DNA from: Solanum dulcamara
Lineage: Eukaryota > Streptophyta > Magnoliopsida > Solanales > Solanaceae
Reading direction: 5' to 3'
Length of the DNA: 64,000 nt
Assembly: GCF_947179165.1 (NCBI RefSeq)
Contig: NC_077238.1
Location: 36,507,793-36,571,792, forward strand
Shown here: positions 44,071 to 58,820 of the stretch, in pieces
Layout: each line of letters opens with the position of its first letter
How positions within the stretch are numbered: position 1 is the first letter of the stretch
Translations under genes and position numbers: made by a program
The notes under the pieces: model-generated
Databases searched by the model: none
What the model was told of the DNA's origin: nothing
What the model saw: the letters and a program-made list of their open reading frames with translations, nothing else

Positions 44071-46553
44071 TGTCATGACCCGACCTAGGACATAGCCATA
44101 GCACAATGATTAAAACCCAAGGGGCTCAAACCAAGCCTCTTGACATATCATTAAGAATACATAAGGTAAAGTAAATAGGGAATTAACATAGAAAGAGTCT
44201 AAATCATGAATCATAAAAGAAGGATGTAACTTGACTACATAGATTCTATAATAACTTGTCCAACAATTACCTCTAGTAACCAAGAAGGAAGGGGCCTATG
44301 ACATGTCCCTAACTCACCTTAAAACATGAATGAAGAAAAACTCGCCCTCGATAAGATGAGGACACAACAATACTTTGCCCAAAGGAATTCAATGAGCCAT
44401 GTGTATGAAAGTGATCCTCAACCCTACATTATGAGATAATGTAGGCAGCAAATATGCATTAGTATATTTGAATGTACTAAGTATGTGGGCATGACATGGA
44501 ATATAAATCATTGGATACAATGATCAAATAACGTATATAACAAAAACGTATATAGAGTTACGAGAAAATCATAGTGATCAAAGCATTTGACAAACATAGT
44601 TGAAATCATAACAAACATAAGAAAAGTATACATATATGGGATAAGAACCATAGCCGACATTAAGACCATGCTAGCTATAACATGGAATCACGATGTCTCC
44701 CCATACAATGGAAAAAAAGGAATCTACTTGCCACGGTAGACTCTATACCACTAAGCAGGTCATGTACACATGCTATATCTGGATCCACTAGCTAAGCCAC
44801 AAAGGAAACCTGCGGTAGCACATAGTTATGAGACAAGAGACTTTATATAAGGACCCCATAGGTCGAGCTCCCACCTCAAGTCATCATTTGGTACTAAGTC
44901 ATATCCCACTTAATACATAACATAGTAATCATGCTTAACATATATCACGAAAATTTGTACATAAGTTTAACATTAATAGAGTAGCTCATTTTCATACCAT
45001 ACTTGCAAGTCAGTATTAGCCTTTCAACATTACAATATCATACTTGCATAATTCATATAATGAGGTTCTTCAGTCACAAGCATAGGGTCGTAAGTCACCT
45101 TTTCCAAAACATGCATAAAATCCATAGTTTGATCGTAATTGAAATCCATATTCATAATTCATACTTGAAATTAGGGTAAAAATTTGAATGCATAGTCAAT
45201 TTGATTGAAAACTATGAGAGTATGATTGAAAACATCCATGATTATACTTTTCTTATCAATCCATAGAAAATTTATGAAATTAACATCAATTAGATAGGTA
45301 ATTTACTCAAATATCATAGAACTCATCATTAGTACGAAAAGCCAATGCATAGTTATTGAAATTGAGACTTTTGAATGGGAGTATGATTGAAAACATCCAT
45401 GATTATACTTTTCTTATCAACCCATAGAAAATTAATGAAATTAACATCAATTAGATAGGTAATTTACTCAAATATCATAGAACTCATCATTAGTACGAAA
45501 AGCCAATGCATAGTTATTGAAATTGAGACTTTTGAATGGGAATTCATGAGAATAAGTTGACAAGAATCTTGGAATTCATGGGTCGAAGATCCCATGGATG
45601 AATCCACACATACCTTAATTGAAATTGAACTTGAATTTGAGAAAGACGACTTGAATTTGAAGAAACCAAGTATAGAAAACACATGAAATGAAGCCTACCA
45701 ACCATACATGAATCCAATAAAACATACCGAAGCATAAACCATGAGATTATCAATCTTATCATAAATTATGACTTTAAAACCAACTTCATGAATATGCATA
45801 TATATAGAAGACATACAAGACTGAAACTTAGGAGTTTATTCAATTTGATCATGAACACTTAGTACAGTAGGCTTCAGTTAAGGAAATAGATACGGATAGA
45901 GCTTTAGCATGTCTGCTTTGCTTCCCACATAGAACTTTCTACTTGTTGATAAAGATGAAAGATTCTTGAGGAACCTCTGGAGAGAAGTCTTAAACTTGTT
46001 TGAGAAATAATGAGGGAATGAAGAGAGTTTAGAAGTATTTAGGATAAATTACATAATGAATCTAGTCTCAAAAACATCTATATACATTGATAAAACATAG
46101 GTTAAAGGACCAAACTACCCCGCATTAATCCTGAGTTGGACAACCCTACTAGGGAACTCTACAAATCGAGAGGCAATGAAAAATCTTAGTAACAACTCAT
46201 CTTACTGGACCTGAAAAGGCCTAAAAGTTAGGTCTTTGATGTTTTTTTGTGAGTCATGTCTACGACTCGTCTTTCGGTCTATGACTTGTAATGTCCACTT
46301 GTGCTGCAGGTCAGAAAAAACTACCAATTACTGAGCCTCTGATGTTTTGTTATAAGTCATTTGTATGACTCGTCAAATGGATGACGACTCATTTTGTCAA
46401 GTCATAAAAGCCTCTTCAAAGAATGTTCCTGAACGAGTTCCTATGAGCCATATTAATCTTAATGAGTCGTAAGGGCACTAGTGGACTAGATGCCAGTTCA
46501 CATTTTTCCTAAAATTTATATTTGTTCAATTTTTCATTTTCTGTGGTCTTACA
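44071..46553 (-). mobile_element. Element F 3' LTR, copy 2
   Basis: Counterpart of 4926-7408, with the same 161-bp duplication (about 45218-45539) and the same internal-sequence copy (about 45671-45950). The LTR end here reads TGTCATGACCC, closer to the family consensus than TGTCTTGACCC in copy 1. Confidence 0.9.
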
Positions 46554-48072
46554 ATATCTCCCCCTTCGGAACATTCATCCTCAAATGAGATTCAACTAGT
46601 ATAGAAAAGACATGGAACAAAGACTAGCAACCCAACATGAATACAATAACACATAGCAAATCATAAACCATGAGATTATCAATCTTATCATAAATCATGA
46701 CTTTAAAACCAACTTCATGAATATACATTCATATGGAAGACATACAAGACTGAAACTTAGGAGTTTAATCGATTTGATCATGAAAAATTAGTACAGTAGG
46801 CTTCGGTGGAAGGAAATAGATACAGATAATGTCGTATCATGTCTGCTTCTCTTCCCACATAGAACTCTCTACTTGTTGATCTCCTCACTAAACCTTGACG
46901 GACACAACCTCTTTATTACTTAATATATTCACTTGCCAGTTCATAACTTCCATCATAACTTCCTTATAAGTCAAATTCTCTTCAAAATTCATAATTTCAA
47001 TAGGCACAATAGAGTTCGAATCACCCACAAATTTTCTCAACATCGACACATGAAATACTAGATGAACCACAACCAACTCAAATGGCAAATCTAACTCATA
47101 TGCCACTTTGCCTACATATTTCAATATTCTATAAGGTCTTATATATCTAGGAATAATTTCCATTTCTTACCAAAATGCATTACACCCTTCATAGGTGAAA
47201 CCTTCAAATACACCAATCATTTACATCAAATTCAAGTTCTCTTCTTCTAGTGTCCGAATAGGACCTTTGACGACTTTGAGCCTTTTTCAATCTTTTATTT
47301 CAAAGCCTTAACTTCTCCATTGCATTAACTACTGAATGGGGACTAATCAATGTCATTTCACCAACTTCAAACCATCCCACCAGGGATCTAAATCTTCTTC
47401 CATATAACGCTTCAAAAGGAGCAATTTTAATGCTAGAGTGATAGCTATTACTGTAGGGAAGCTCAATCAATGACAAATGCTCATCCCAACTTCCTTTTAA
47501 ATCAATTACACACGCCCTCAACATATCCTCCAAATTCGGATCGTTCTTTTGGCTTGTCCATTGATTTGAGGATGGAAGGCGGTACTCAACTTAACTTTTG
47601 TACTAAGACCTTTTTCAAATGACTTCCAAAAATGTGAAATAAATTGAGTAGCTTGATCCGATATAATACACAAAGGAACACCATGAAGTTTCACAAGTTC
47701 ACAAATATATAACTTAGCATGGTCTTCGGCACCATAAGAATTCTTAACTTGTGAAAGTGTGGCGACATATTAATTCAGTCTACAACAACCGATATAGAAT
47801 CGTATCGCCTTTTTATACAAGGCAAACCTGTTACAAAGTCCATATTGACATTTTTCCACTTCAAAGTAGGAATCTCAATATCTTGAGCTAGACCTCCTAG
47901 TTTTTGATGCTCAACTTTCACTTGTTGACAATTAGGATACTTAGCCACAAACTTTGCTATGTCCTTCTCATGCCATTCCATCAGTATACTTCCCTTAAAT
48001 TATGGTACATCTTGGTGGATCCCAGATAAATTGAATACCGAAAACAATGGACCTCATTCAATATTAATTCTC
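46554..48072 (-). pseudogene. Element F integrase remnant, copy 2
   Basis: Counterpart of 7409-8910. The fragments are the chromodomain-side part at 46888-47163, the middle at 47300-47533 and the zinc-finger part at 47775-47981, where one cysteine context has changed (KFVAKYPNCQQVK). It keeps 17 bp near 48024 that copy 1 lost, so this copy is nearer to the ancestral sequence at that spot. Confidence 0.85.
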
Positions 48073-48771
48073 ATACATGTGTATGACAGATTCATCGAGT
48101 CCATAATGGGCCGAATATGATATATGATATGATAATGCATGATTTTATTTTATAAGGTATAGGAACAGTGATTTCTTGAACCCCTACTTTAGATGTGATC
48201 TCATTTATGATATATTATGTTTTATATACTCAGTATATATTTCATACTGACGCTTTTTTTCTTCGGGGGGCTGCATCTCATGCCTGCAGGTACAGACATG
48301 CATTTTGGGGATCCACCAGCTTAGGCTTCCCACTCCATCATTTTGGAGTGCTCCATTGTACCGAAGCCTAGCTTGTTGGTATTAATATTTTTGATGTATA
48401 TATTCATTGATTTAGGGGTACGGCGGAGGTCCTGTCCCGCTATATGATACCATTGAAACTCTTAAAGGTCTGTAGACATATGTGTATGTGGGTTGTATAT
48501 AAATTTTGTTCAGCTGCATCTACACGATGTGTTGTGAATGTTAATATGTAATGGCAGCCTTATCTTCTTGCGTGCCCTTTCATGATACGAATACTAGTGA
48601 TTTCTTAGGAGACAAATTATAGGGCTATATGTAAATGAAGATGTATGACCCATTGGGGTTCTTATGTAAGTTAGAATACTATTTATAGTTCAGGTTGACT
48701 ACATCTAATAGGTATGGATACAGGTGTCCAGGTGGGACCCCAGTTGCGACCTATGGGGTTGGGTCATGACA
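48073..48771 (+). mobile_element. Element D 5' LTR fragment, copy 2
   Basis: Counterpart of 8911-9628, ending GGGTCATGACA. It lacks 20 bp near 48179. Copy 1 has a direct CTTGA on both sides of those bases, which fits a microhomology deletion. The primer-binding site is at 48776-48787. Confidence 0.88.
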
Positions 48772-48787
48772 AAAGTGGTATCAAAGC

Positions 48788-50286
48788 AGTTCATCCTCGG
48801 AGTGCCTACAGAACGTGTCTAGTGGAATCTTGTTTATCGGTGTGTGGTGCACCACATCTATAAATAAGAAGCTATAAGACATTTAGGATACTATCTTTCC
48901 TTTTTACTTTAAGTCATGTGATAGAGCTGTATCATCTGGACAATTCCTTCCTAATGGACTATTATATGTACAGTGATGCCTCCAAGGAAAGATTGTTTCT
49001 GACCTCTTTTCCCATAGATAGGTGCAGATCTTTGTGAAAAATGAAGAGGCCAGCTTTAGACAATGGGGGGGGGGTGCGTAAAAGAACCCTACGATAAATT
49101 CAGGACCTTAAGATCCAGGATGTAATAGGAGGAGCCCCAGTTTTCCTATTAAGGCCGATCCCTTGGAGGACCCAATGACAATTCCCCCAGAGTGTTTGAT
49201 ATACAGGGAAGTGGTCCCAGAAGCCATATTAATTGCTCTTATGGCAGAACATTATGTCATACTAACTACCCCGATAAGTGTTAAAGAATATTCTAGCCCC
49301 ATGTCCTGGTCATCGGTAAACCATGAGTTACCTGGTTATCTATGTTTCCCGGATTCAAATAAAGAAAATAATGAAGGGAAGATGAGTAGGTGGCAGACAG
49401 ACGATGATAAGAAGCATACTTCACTTCCTAGATCACCGAACTGGACGAGGGACTGATCGGCTACATGTATAAGAGACTTTATCAAAATATCCTATGTATG
49501 TACATTTACCATAGATTGTCACCTAATAGCGGCAAACGAAAGTTAATGGAGTCAATAACTAAGCAGTTATGAGTAAAAGTGACCAAGGCATTCCCACCTG
49601 TGGGAATTGTGAAATCTAGGATGAAAAATAGTTGCACCTACAGGCGAAAATTGGATAGAAAAGAAGCATAATGAGAATTTTTATATACAAAATGGCAAAT
49701 TGGCCATCATTATGGTGGGTTATGGTAACTATAGTAAGAAAATAGGTTGAACAAATATGTCATGGATAAGTCTAGTTAGAAAATGTGCACAGAAGAAGTT
49801 AAAGGAACCAGTAGCTGTAAACGGAATATATGTCAAACATAGCATGAATGCTATAGGTATGTTTGAAATCTACAATTAAAAATGGAAAGAGAAAGTGAAT
49901 AGGAAAGAATAATAAGTATAGTTTGAGTTGGATATATGAGGCAATTTCGTTATTTTTGTCTTGTGATTGATATCGGGAGACCTTTGTGGCTACGATACGA
50001 TATCGTATATGTGTGATAGCCCTGTGAGGCATTGTTTGTATTTCTTGCCTGTAATCTTGACATAGTAAGAAATACAAAAGAAACTCTATTGCAAAAGAAA
50101 ACATATACAAGCGGCAAAACTTAGGATTTATTTGAAGGGACCAGAATGTTTTGTAGTCACAAGTTGTCTTAGAAGAAGATCAAATGAAATAGAAACAACG
50201 TCCAACAATTAAGCTTCATCTTTACTTGAAAAGTACATCGTACACAGCAAGTAGTTTACAAGCTAAATAGTTCATTTGTGACCCAG
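48788..50286 (+). pseudogene. Element D leader and decayed gag, copy 2
   Basis: Counterpart of 9645-11139. A G-run near 49065 is 4 bases longer than in copy 1. The unrecognised 97-codon frame at 49163-49456 is kept. A 103-codon minus-strand frame at 49799-50110 is open here but not in copy 1, so it is a chance frame. Confidence 0.55.
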
Positions 50287-53265
50287 GAATAATTTGAAGG
50301 TAAATTCATTTTATACCTCAAGGCAAGGAAGATGGTTAGGACGGGTTATATTTATCATCTAGTTCGGGTGCATAACCTGGAAGCATAGGTAACGACTCTT
50401 CAGTCAGTACTAGTAACCAATGAATATCTAGATATATTCCCAGATGAACTCTCAGGTCTTCCTCCAGAATGAGAGATAGAGTTCACTATAGATATGTTAC
50501 TAGATACTCATTTACTGAGCCCAGATTTATTCCTCCCTACGAAATGGCACCCGCAGAGCTAAAAGATTTGAAGGAGCAACGAAAATATCTATTAGAAGAG
50601 AGCTTCATTAGGCATAGTACATCACCTTGGGGAGAACTAGTACTATTTGTGAAAAAAAATAGATGGGTCACTATGAATGTCTATTTATTATAGGCATTTG
50701 AATAAGGTAAAAATAAAGAATAGATATCCTCTCCCCAAGATTGATGGTTTTTTTGACCAGTTGTAGGGTGAAAAGTGTTTCTCTAGAATAGACCTGCGAT
50801 CAGGCTATCATCAGGTATGGGTAAAGAAAGTCGATATTCCAAAGACTACGTTCAAAACCCAATACAGACAATATGAGTTTAGAGTAATATATTTTGGGCT
50901 GACTAATGCACCAGTGGTGTTTATGAATCTAATGAACCGAACATTCAAACCATTCCTAGACCTGTTAGTGATTATATTTATGGATGATATTCTGGTCTAT
51001 ACATGATCGGAAGAGGAACATACAAATCATTTGTGAATGGTACTTGGGATGCTTTAGCATAAGAAGATGTACCCTAAGTTCTCTGAACGTGAATTCTGGT
51101 TAACTTTAGTATCACTCTTGGGGTATATTGTTAGAACTGATGGTATACGAGTTGATGCACAAAAAATTGAGGCCATAAAGACTTGGCCCATACCTCAACA
51201 CCTACTAAGTTATGTAGTTTCTTGGGTCTAGCAGAATATTATAGGAGATTCATGGAGAACTTTGCTTTGATTTTCACACCTTTAATAAGATTAACTCAGA
51301 AGGAGGCTAAGTCCTAGTGGACCGATGTTTGTGAAAAATGCTTTCAATTGCTGAAAGATAAGTTGACTACGGCCTCTGTTCTAACTCTTCCAAAGGACCA
51401 GATGGCTACGTTATTTATTGTGATGCTTCCATTGTTGGCCTAGGTTTTGTACTAGTGCAATATGGTAGAGTTATAGTCTATGTCTCCCGGCAGTTCAGGA
51501 AGCACAACAGGAATTATCCAACTCATGATCTGGAGTTAGCAGCAGTACTTCATGCTTTGAAAACATGGAGGTACTAGTTGTATGGCGTGCATGTTGATAT
51601 TTACATAGACCACAAAAGTCTCTAATACATCTTTAAGAAAAAAAGGCTATATTTATGGCAAAGAAGGCGGCTCGAGTTGCTAAAAGATTATGATGTTGAC
51701 ATCCTATACCACCCAAGGATAGAAAATATGGTAGCAGATACACTCAAACATAAGACTATGGGTAGCTTCGAAGAGGTACAACTAGACTAGAAAAAAAAAG
51801 TCCATGAGATTTGCCAGTAGCTAACCTTGGAGTCCATTTGGCTGATTCAGATGATAGTGGAGTTTCTATTTGAGGATTTGCTCAATCCTCTATCGTAGAA
51901 GAAGTGAAGCAATGCTAGTACGAAGACCCTATTCTGTCATGATATAGGGATGCAACTCTTTAAAAGGGAAAGGCCCCATTCGAGATCACACCTGATGGAG
52001 TGTTGAGGTATAGAGGCAAAATATGTATACCTGAGATTATAGGGCTACGATAATGGACTATAGGAGAGGCACACTGTGCCTGCTACTCTATTCACCTAGG
52101 GTCAATAAAGATGGATCATGACCTCAGATGTTTATATCTATGGGATGACATAAAGAAGGATATAGGAGAGTTCGTAGCCTAGTGCCCGTATTGCCAATAG
52201 GTCAAGACTGAGCATCAGAAGCCTGGTGGACTATTACAAGATATGGAAGTCCTAACTTGAAAATGGGACAAAATTAATATGGATTTTATTGCACACTTAC
52301 CTCGCACTTTATGTAAGTATGATTCCATATGGGTTATTATAAATAGGGTGACAAAATTAGCCTATTTCCTTCTAGTTATGACTATATATTCAGCTGAGGA
52401 ATATACGAGGTTATATATCAGAGAAGTAGTAAGATTTCATAGGGTTCCCACATTTATTATCTTAGACAAAGAAGCTCAATTACAACTAACTTTTGGAGAT
52501 CATTCCAAAAAGAGATTAGAAACATAAGTGAATCTTAGTACAATCTTTCACCCTCAGACTGATAGACAGGCTAAGTGCACTATGCAACCACTAGAAGATA
52601 TGTTGCGGTCCTGCATAATTGACTTCATAGGTAGCTGGGCTGATCACTTATCACTTATTGAGTTTGCTTATAATAATAGCCATCATTCTAGCATCTAGAT
52701 GGCATCGTATGAAGATTCGTACGGCAGAAAGTGTGGATTACCAATTGATTGGTTTAAGGTTAGTGAGACTAAACTAATAGGCCCAGACATGATTCAGCAA
52801 TCTATTGAGAAAGTGAAGCTTATTCAGGAGAAACTATTAGCAACCCAGAGTCGACAAAAATCATACACAGATAACCGATGTTGACATTTAGAGTTTGAAG
52901 TTGGGGATTGAATATTCTTGAAAATGTCACCGATGAAAGGTGTAATGAGATTTGATAAGGAAGGGAAACTTGGCCCGAGGTACATTGGCCCTTATCAGAT
53001 CATTTGTAGGGTAGGCAAGGTTGACTATGAGTTGGACCTACCATCTAATTTGGAAGCAATACATCCAGTTTTTCACATGTCAATAGTCCACAAATGTATA
53101 TACGACCCTTTCAGAACCCTTCCCGTAGATGAGGTCCACGTAATAGAGGAGTTATCCTATGAGGAGCAACCTATCAGCATATTGGATCGACATATTAGAA
53201 GTTTGCAAACTAAGGACGTCACTTCTGTCAAAGTATTGTGGCAAAAAAAAATAAAGATGAGATGA
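50287..53265 (+). pseudogene. Element D pol remnant, copy 2
   Basis: Counterpart of 11140-14118 at offset 39147, with the same domain order. The integrase frame starting MDFIAHLP at 52279 stops earlier than in copy 1 because of a new TAA (GAAACATAAGTG). The third catalytic position has an additional change in the same motif (CAGGCTAAGTGC). One RNase H residue differs (VADTL). The C-terminal frame is 52918-53265. Confidence 0.87.
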
Positions 53266-53465
53266 CCTGGAAAACCAAAAAAAAGATAAAAAATAAATAT
53301 CCGTACTTGTTCCCTATGTCTACAGGTAATCTAAACTCCTAAATTGATTGTATTGGTTAATACGAGGCCTATGGATGACAACTATTATAGAGAATTCGCG
53401 AAATCCTTGTGAGACCTTATGAGATAAATTAACATTCGAGGACGAATGTACTAAAGGGGGAAGGA

Positions 53466-56208
53466 TGTTATACCCCGCACTCTTGGTACATGGGAGCATT
53501 TACTTATCTTCTCTAAAGTTACCATGTGATCCATGTTATTCATGATATTATCAAATAAATCTAAGAAAGGGAGAATGTAATGCCCCACTTTTGCATAGGC
53601 TAGTTCTATGTGAGTAGTGATGGTTGGAAAGAGGTTTGGAAGGATTTGAAAAGAGTTGGAGGCCAAGTAGTGAGTCGTGGTAATCTACCTACTTGCGTAA
53701 GCTACCGATTTGGATGTCTTACATAATTAAGCTACTGGAGTACATATCGAGCTTAAGTATCAAGGATCACATAAGTACTTAAAATGAGATGAAATTATGA
53801 ACCTACAAAAAAGGATAAGTTGGTGATACACCTACTTCAAGTAGGTGATGCACCTACTTGGAAAGTGGACCCCATAAAGACATATGGCAGCAGCTGGTTG
53901 GTGCATGGATGAGGTAGACCTATAGGAGCTAGACACATTCACCCTTGGGGATAGACACATGTCGCCTTCAAAGGTGGTGTATATAGGATGAATTAGTGAC
54001 TAAGAACCTCTTTTTCTAATCTTTAACTTTAAGAAACTAGAGAGAAAGAAAGAAAGTTGAAGCCATGCCAAGTTTCATCCATGGATGAAGCAAGGAGGGG
54101 CTTCAAGTCTTGCTGCATAAATTAATTCTCTAAGATAATGTCGACCTATTGAAAGGTGATTAGCTACGTGAGATTCATCATTGGGTTAGCAAGGAGGTTC
54201 AACGAGAAGTCCATCAACTTTGAGCCGAGTTGCGAAGCAAACTTACTAAGGTAGGGTTTCTTCCTTTCAAATTGGATTTAATGATGTTGTAATAGAGAGA
54301 TTAATTTATATTAAGTGAAGTTGGAGGTAAGAAAATTACATAGTTATTGTTGACGTTGTAAATGGACAGAATTGAGGCCTTTCTAGTTGGATTAGTGTTG
54401 TCGTTATCATTGTATTAAATTTAAGGGTAATTTTTAACTTAAAGGGCTAGAAATATGGTTATAAATGAGTATCAGTGCTACCTCTTACAGCCACGTTATG
54501 TTTCTTTCTATGTGGTTGTGATTTTATGAAATAAAGATCGAAAAATGTATTTTGATGTCGTGGTTTTGGGTGGGATGTTTGGAACTAAGATTGAATAGTA
54601 TTGATGTATTTTTATTGTATATGGATGGTGGTTTTTGTTGTTGGTGTGTTTGTGCTAATTGGAGGTGAATTGAATATTAGGATAGGGCGAGTTATATAGG
54701 GGAATTGTTTCCCGATTTCTGTCAACTTCTTAACGAATCAATAAACTAGTCGAGAAGTATGAACGAAGAAGTGATTCCTATAGGTAATTGGTTGAAGATT
54801 AAGGAGATGGAAAGTCAAAGTTTATTAATAATAGTGTTACTTTCCTATTAAATAGGTTAAAGAGGTAACGCGGCAAGCTTGGTTGCGGTTGATCTATAAT
54901 AGGTATGTAAAGCCTATCCCTTTTTTCTTTTGGCATTTCTTAGATATAAGTTATATGTGACATAATCTTTGGGGATAATCCCATTCATAAGCTCCGAGTA
55001 TGATTCATGATTCTTATTCACTTCTGAATATTAAAACTCTTAAAGTAATTGAGTTATTGCCCTCGAGCCTTCTATATGTTGAATAATAATTGGATGTATA
55101 AGCTCCTATTCCTAAGAACTCTACGATGACAGATGTCTCTGATTCCATAAGTTTTTAGCTTTGTCTTGATACATGTCTATGATTCCTGAGGCTCCATTTG
55201 ATATGATCTCTAATGACATGTAGAGGGTACTTGGGACGATTACTACTCTGATCTTCAAGTGATGGTTCACTTGACTATTCTATCTGGTCTCAGATGATGA
55301 TTTAATTTGCATATGGCTCTGTTCGTGTATATTATTAATACATCTTTCACTAAGTCCCGGGCCAAGTACATTATCATGCTTAGTTTTACTGCATTGTTCA
55401 CCGAGTCCCTCACTAGAGGGTCGGGTACGGTATATATATATATGATGACATAATGATGTGATAATAGCACCGGACCCCATGATGGGCCAAAGATGATACA
55501 TGTATATGACAGATTCATAGAATCTATAATGGGCCAGATATGATATATGATATGATCATGCATGATTTTATTTTATAAGGCACAAGTACAGTGATTTCTT
55601 GAGTATCATACTTGCCTCCTGAACCTCTTCTTCAGATATGTTCTCATTTATGATATGTTATGATATATATGCTCAGTACATATATCGTATTAACCCCCTT
55701 TTCTTCGGAGGGCTACGTTTCATGCCAACAGGTACACACATGTATTTTGGGGATCCGTCAGCTTAGGTTTCCCACTCAACCATTTTGGAGTTCTCCATTG
55801 TACTAGAGCCTAGCTTGTTGGTATTAATCTTTTCGATGTATATATTTGCTCATTCATGGGTACGGTGGAGTCTTGTCCCTCCATACGATACTGTTGACAC
55901 TCTTAGCGGTCTGTAGATATATGTGTATATGGGTTATATGTAAGTTTTTTTTAGTTGCGTCTACAGATGTGTTGTGAATGTTAATATGTAATGGCAGTCT
56001 TGTTGTCTTGTATGCCCTTTCATGATATGAATAGTGGTGACTCCTCAAGAGACAAATGATAGGTCTATATGTAAATGAAGATGTATGATCCATTGGGGTT
56101 CTTATATAAGTTAGCATACTATTCATAGTTCAGATTGACTACATCTGATAGGTATGGATACAGGTGTCCAAGTCCGACTATCGTGGCCTACGGGGTTGGG
56201 TCGTGCCA
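53466..56208 (+). mobile_element. Element D 3' LTR, copy 2
   Basis: Counterpart of 14319-17078. The terminal GTGACA has mutated to GTGCCA at 56208. The tandem hairpins are at about 53817-53860. A deletion of about 10 bp near 54390 (compare 15245) and a few shorter ones reduce the offset to 39130. Confidence 0.88.
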
Positions 56209-57052
56209 CTAGAATCCTTCATTCTCATCTCTTTGAGTTTCTCTCCCTCAATTTGTTCAGCTAAAGTCATGAGCCAATATATGTTTATTTTCTTAACAAG
56301 CATAGCGGTACAATATTCCTTGGCAACCAAATAGGACAACCCATATATGAATTGACTCATTCGAGCACGAGGATCGACAACCAATAAAGGAGCATACTTG
56401 GATAACTTAGTAAACTTGAGGGCATAGTCCCTCATACCTATGTTGTCTTGTTGAATATTGATGAACTCCAACACCTTAGCTTCCCTTAGCGCAAAAGGGA
56501 AAATTAATCAAGGGAAGCAAGTTCGAAGGCTTCCTAATCAATAGGACTTTCATCAACTCACTATCTTATAGATATCATCAATAAATTTTTGAGGATCCTC
56601 ATAAAATTTCTAACCATGAAACTCGGGAGGATTTATCCTTGCAAAGTACCTCACTTTAGAAGTCGGAGTAGGAACACTAGGAGGGGTCGCAACCCCTTTA
56701 TTAGGAACTACTTAGGTTATCATGGTGATAGCAATCCGAAACTCCGCATTAGTAACTTGGTCGGGTAGGGGACTGTTGTCTTGAGAGATTGGAGAAACTT
56801 AGTACCCATTAGCATTTACTCTTCTTTTCATAGGTGCTCTTCTTGGGGGCATTTATAAATATCGAAAAGGAAAATTATTTGGGTAAGGAAGTATTAAAAC
56901 ATACTCTATCACACGATATAGATCATGAAAGAAGTGAGAATTTCCTAAAATGGCTTATAGCCTCTTATTAATAGATGTGGCGCACTTCACAACCTTCAAT
57001 AAGACTCTACTTGACGTGGCATGTTGGACACCCTAGGACATCTTAAACCTTG
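56209..57052 (-). pseudogene. Element F gag, 5' part, copy 2
   Basis: Counterpart of 17079-17922, with the gag start at about 56852 (MPPRRAPMKRR). The frame 56474-56178 ends sooner in the D LTR than in copy 1, which confirms that the copy 1 tail is accidental. The primer-binding site is at 57053-57065. Confidence 0.85.
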
Positions 57053-57069
57053 TGCTCTGATACCAAGTT

Positions 57070-58820
57070 TGTCATGACCCAACCTAGGGCCTAGCTATAA
57101 CGTGGTGATCAAAACCTCGAGAAGCTCCAACCAATCCACTTAATAGATCATTAAGCATGCATAAGGTAAAGTAAATGCGAAAATAAGATAGAAAAAGTCT
57201 AAATCATGAATCATAAATGAAGGAAGTAACTTGACTACACATACTCAATAAGAACTTATCATACAATTCCCTCTACTAACTAAAAAGGACGGGGGCTAAC
57301 ACATGTCCCTAGCTCACCCTCAAACATGAATGAATTAAAAAGTCTTTAGGATAGAATAAGGTTATAACTCACCCACGATAAGATGAGGAATCACAAACAC
57401 TGTGCCGTAAGGAACTCAACTAGCCATGTGTATAAAAATATCCTCAACCCCTACATTATGAGACAATGTAGGCTATAAATATGCGTTACTACATTTGAAT
57501 GTACTAAGTATGTGGGCATGACATGTAATGTAAATAATAAGATACACTAATCAAATAACATACATGATAAAAAGATAAGTAAAGTTACAACAAAATCATA
57601 GTTATCAAAGCATTTTATAGACATAGTGGAAATTATAAATAACATAATAAAGGTATACATATGTGGGATAGAAACCATAACTGATAATAAGACCATGCGA
57701 GCTATAACATAGAACCCTGATTTCTCCCCATACAACAAAAAAAGGGAATCTACTTGCCAAGGTAGAAGCTACCCATCTAGGTGGTCATGTACATACGCTA
57801 TATATGGATCCACTAGCTATTCCATAAGGAAACCTATGGTGGCACATATTTTAGGAGACATGAGGTTGTTACTAAGGCTTTTTGTAGGGCTCCCACCTCA
57901 GGTCCACTCAGTGCTAAGTCAAACCCTATAGAATACGTAACATAGAAAACATACTTACCATATATCATAACTTTTTCATAAACTTCATAAGTCATAGAAT
58001 AGCTCATTTGATAACATAATTGAAATGTGAGTATTGGCCTGTCATCATTACAAATCATACTTGTATAATTCATATCGTTAGACCTTAGGTCACCACATAA
58101 GGACCTAAGTCACCTTTCTTCATAACTTGTATCAAATTCATATCTTGAACATACTTATAATTTATGATCATAATTCATACATGAATTTATTGAACAACTC
58201 ATATACATAATCAATTTGATTGAAAACCTATAAAAATATCATGAAAACATTGAACTCCATAATCATAATTCATATATAATTCATCATAGAAAATAAATTC
58301 ATGCATGGACATTCATAATTCAACTTGAAATCATATAATTTACATAGAAACATACTTATATTGATTATTAATAATGATTTCAAATGAAATTGAAACCTCC
58401 CAACACAATTCATGAAAATTGGAGTTTAAAGGTAATGATATCTCATGAGATTTTTGAAATAAACCTTGGACTCCATGAGTGGAAGGGACTAATGAATCAA
58501 TCCACACATACCTTGATTGAAATTGGACTTGAATTTGAGTAAGGAGACTTGATCTTGAAGAAACCCTAATCAAAACTTGATGAACTCTAGAGGAACCTTG
58601 GGAGAGAAGTCTAGAATTTATTTGGAGAAATAATGAGAGAATAAAAAGGTTTTAGAAGTATTTAGGATACAATTCATAGTGAATCTAGTCCTTAAAAATA
58701 TCCACATACATTATTAGAATATAGGGAAAATATAAAACTACCCCTCATTAAAATTTGAATAGGGCAACTCTATGACAAGGTCTATAAATCATAGAAGTAG
58801 TGACGAGTCATGGGAATGAC
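57070..58820 (-). mobile_element. Shared LTR of E and F, 3' portion, copy 2
   Basis: Counterpart of 17940-19691, cut at the same base by element C. Only scattered substitutions differ. Confidence 0.88.

Noticed and set aside
49799..50110. 103-codon minus-strand frame in copy 2
   Set aside because: It is closed in copy 1 by single-base differences and has no domain, so it is a chance frame in decayed D sequence.
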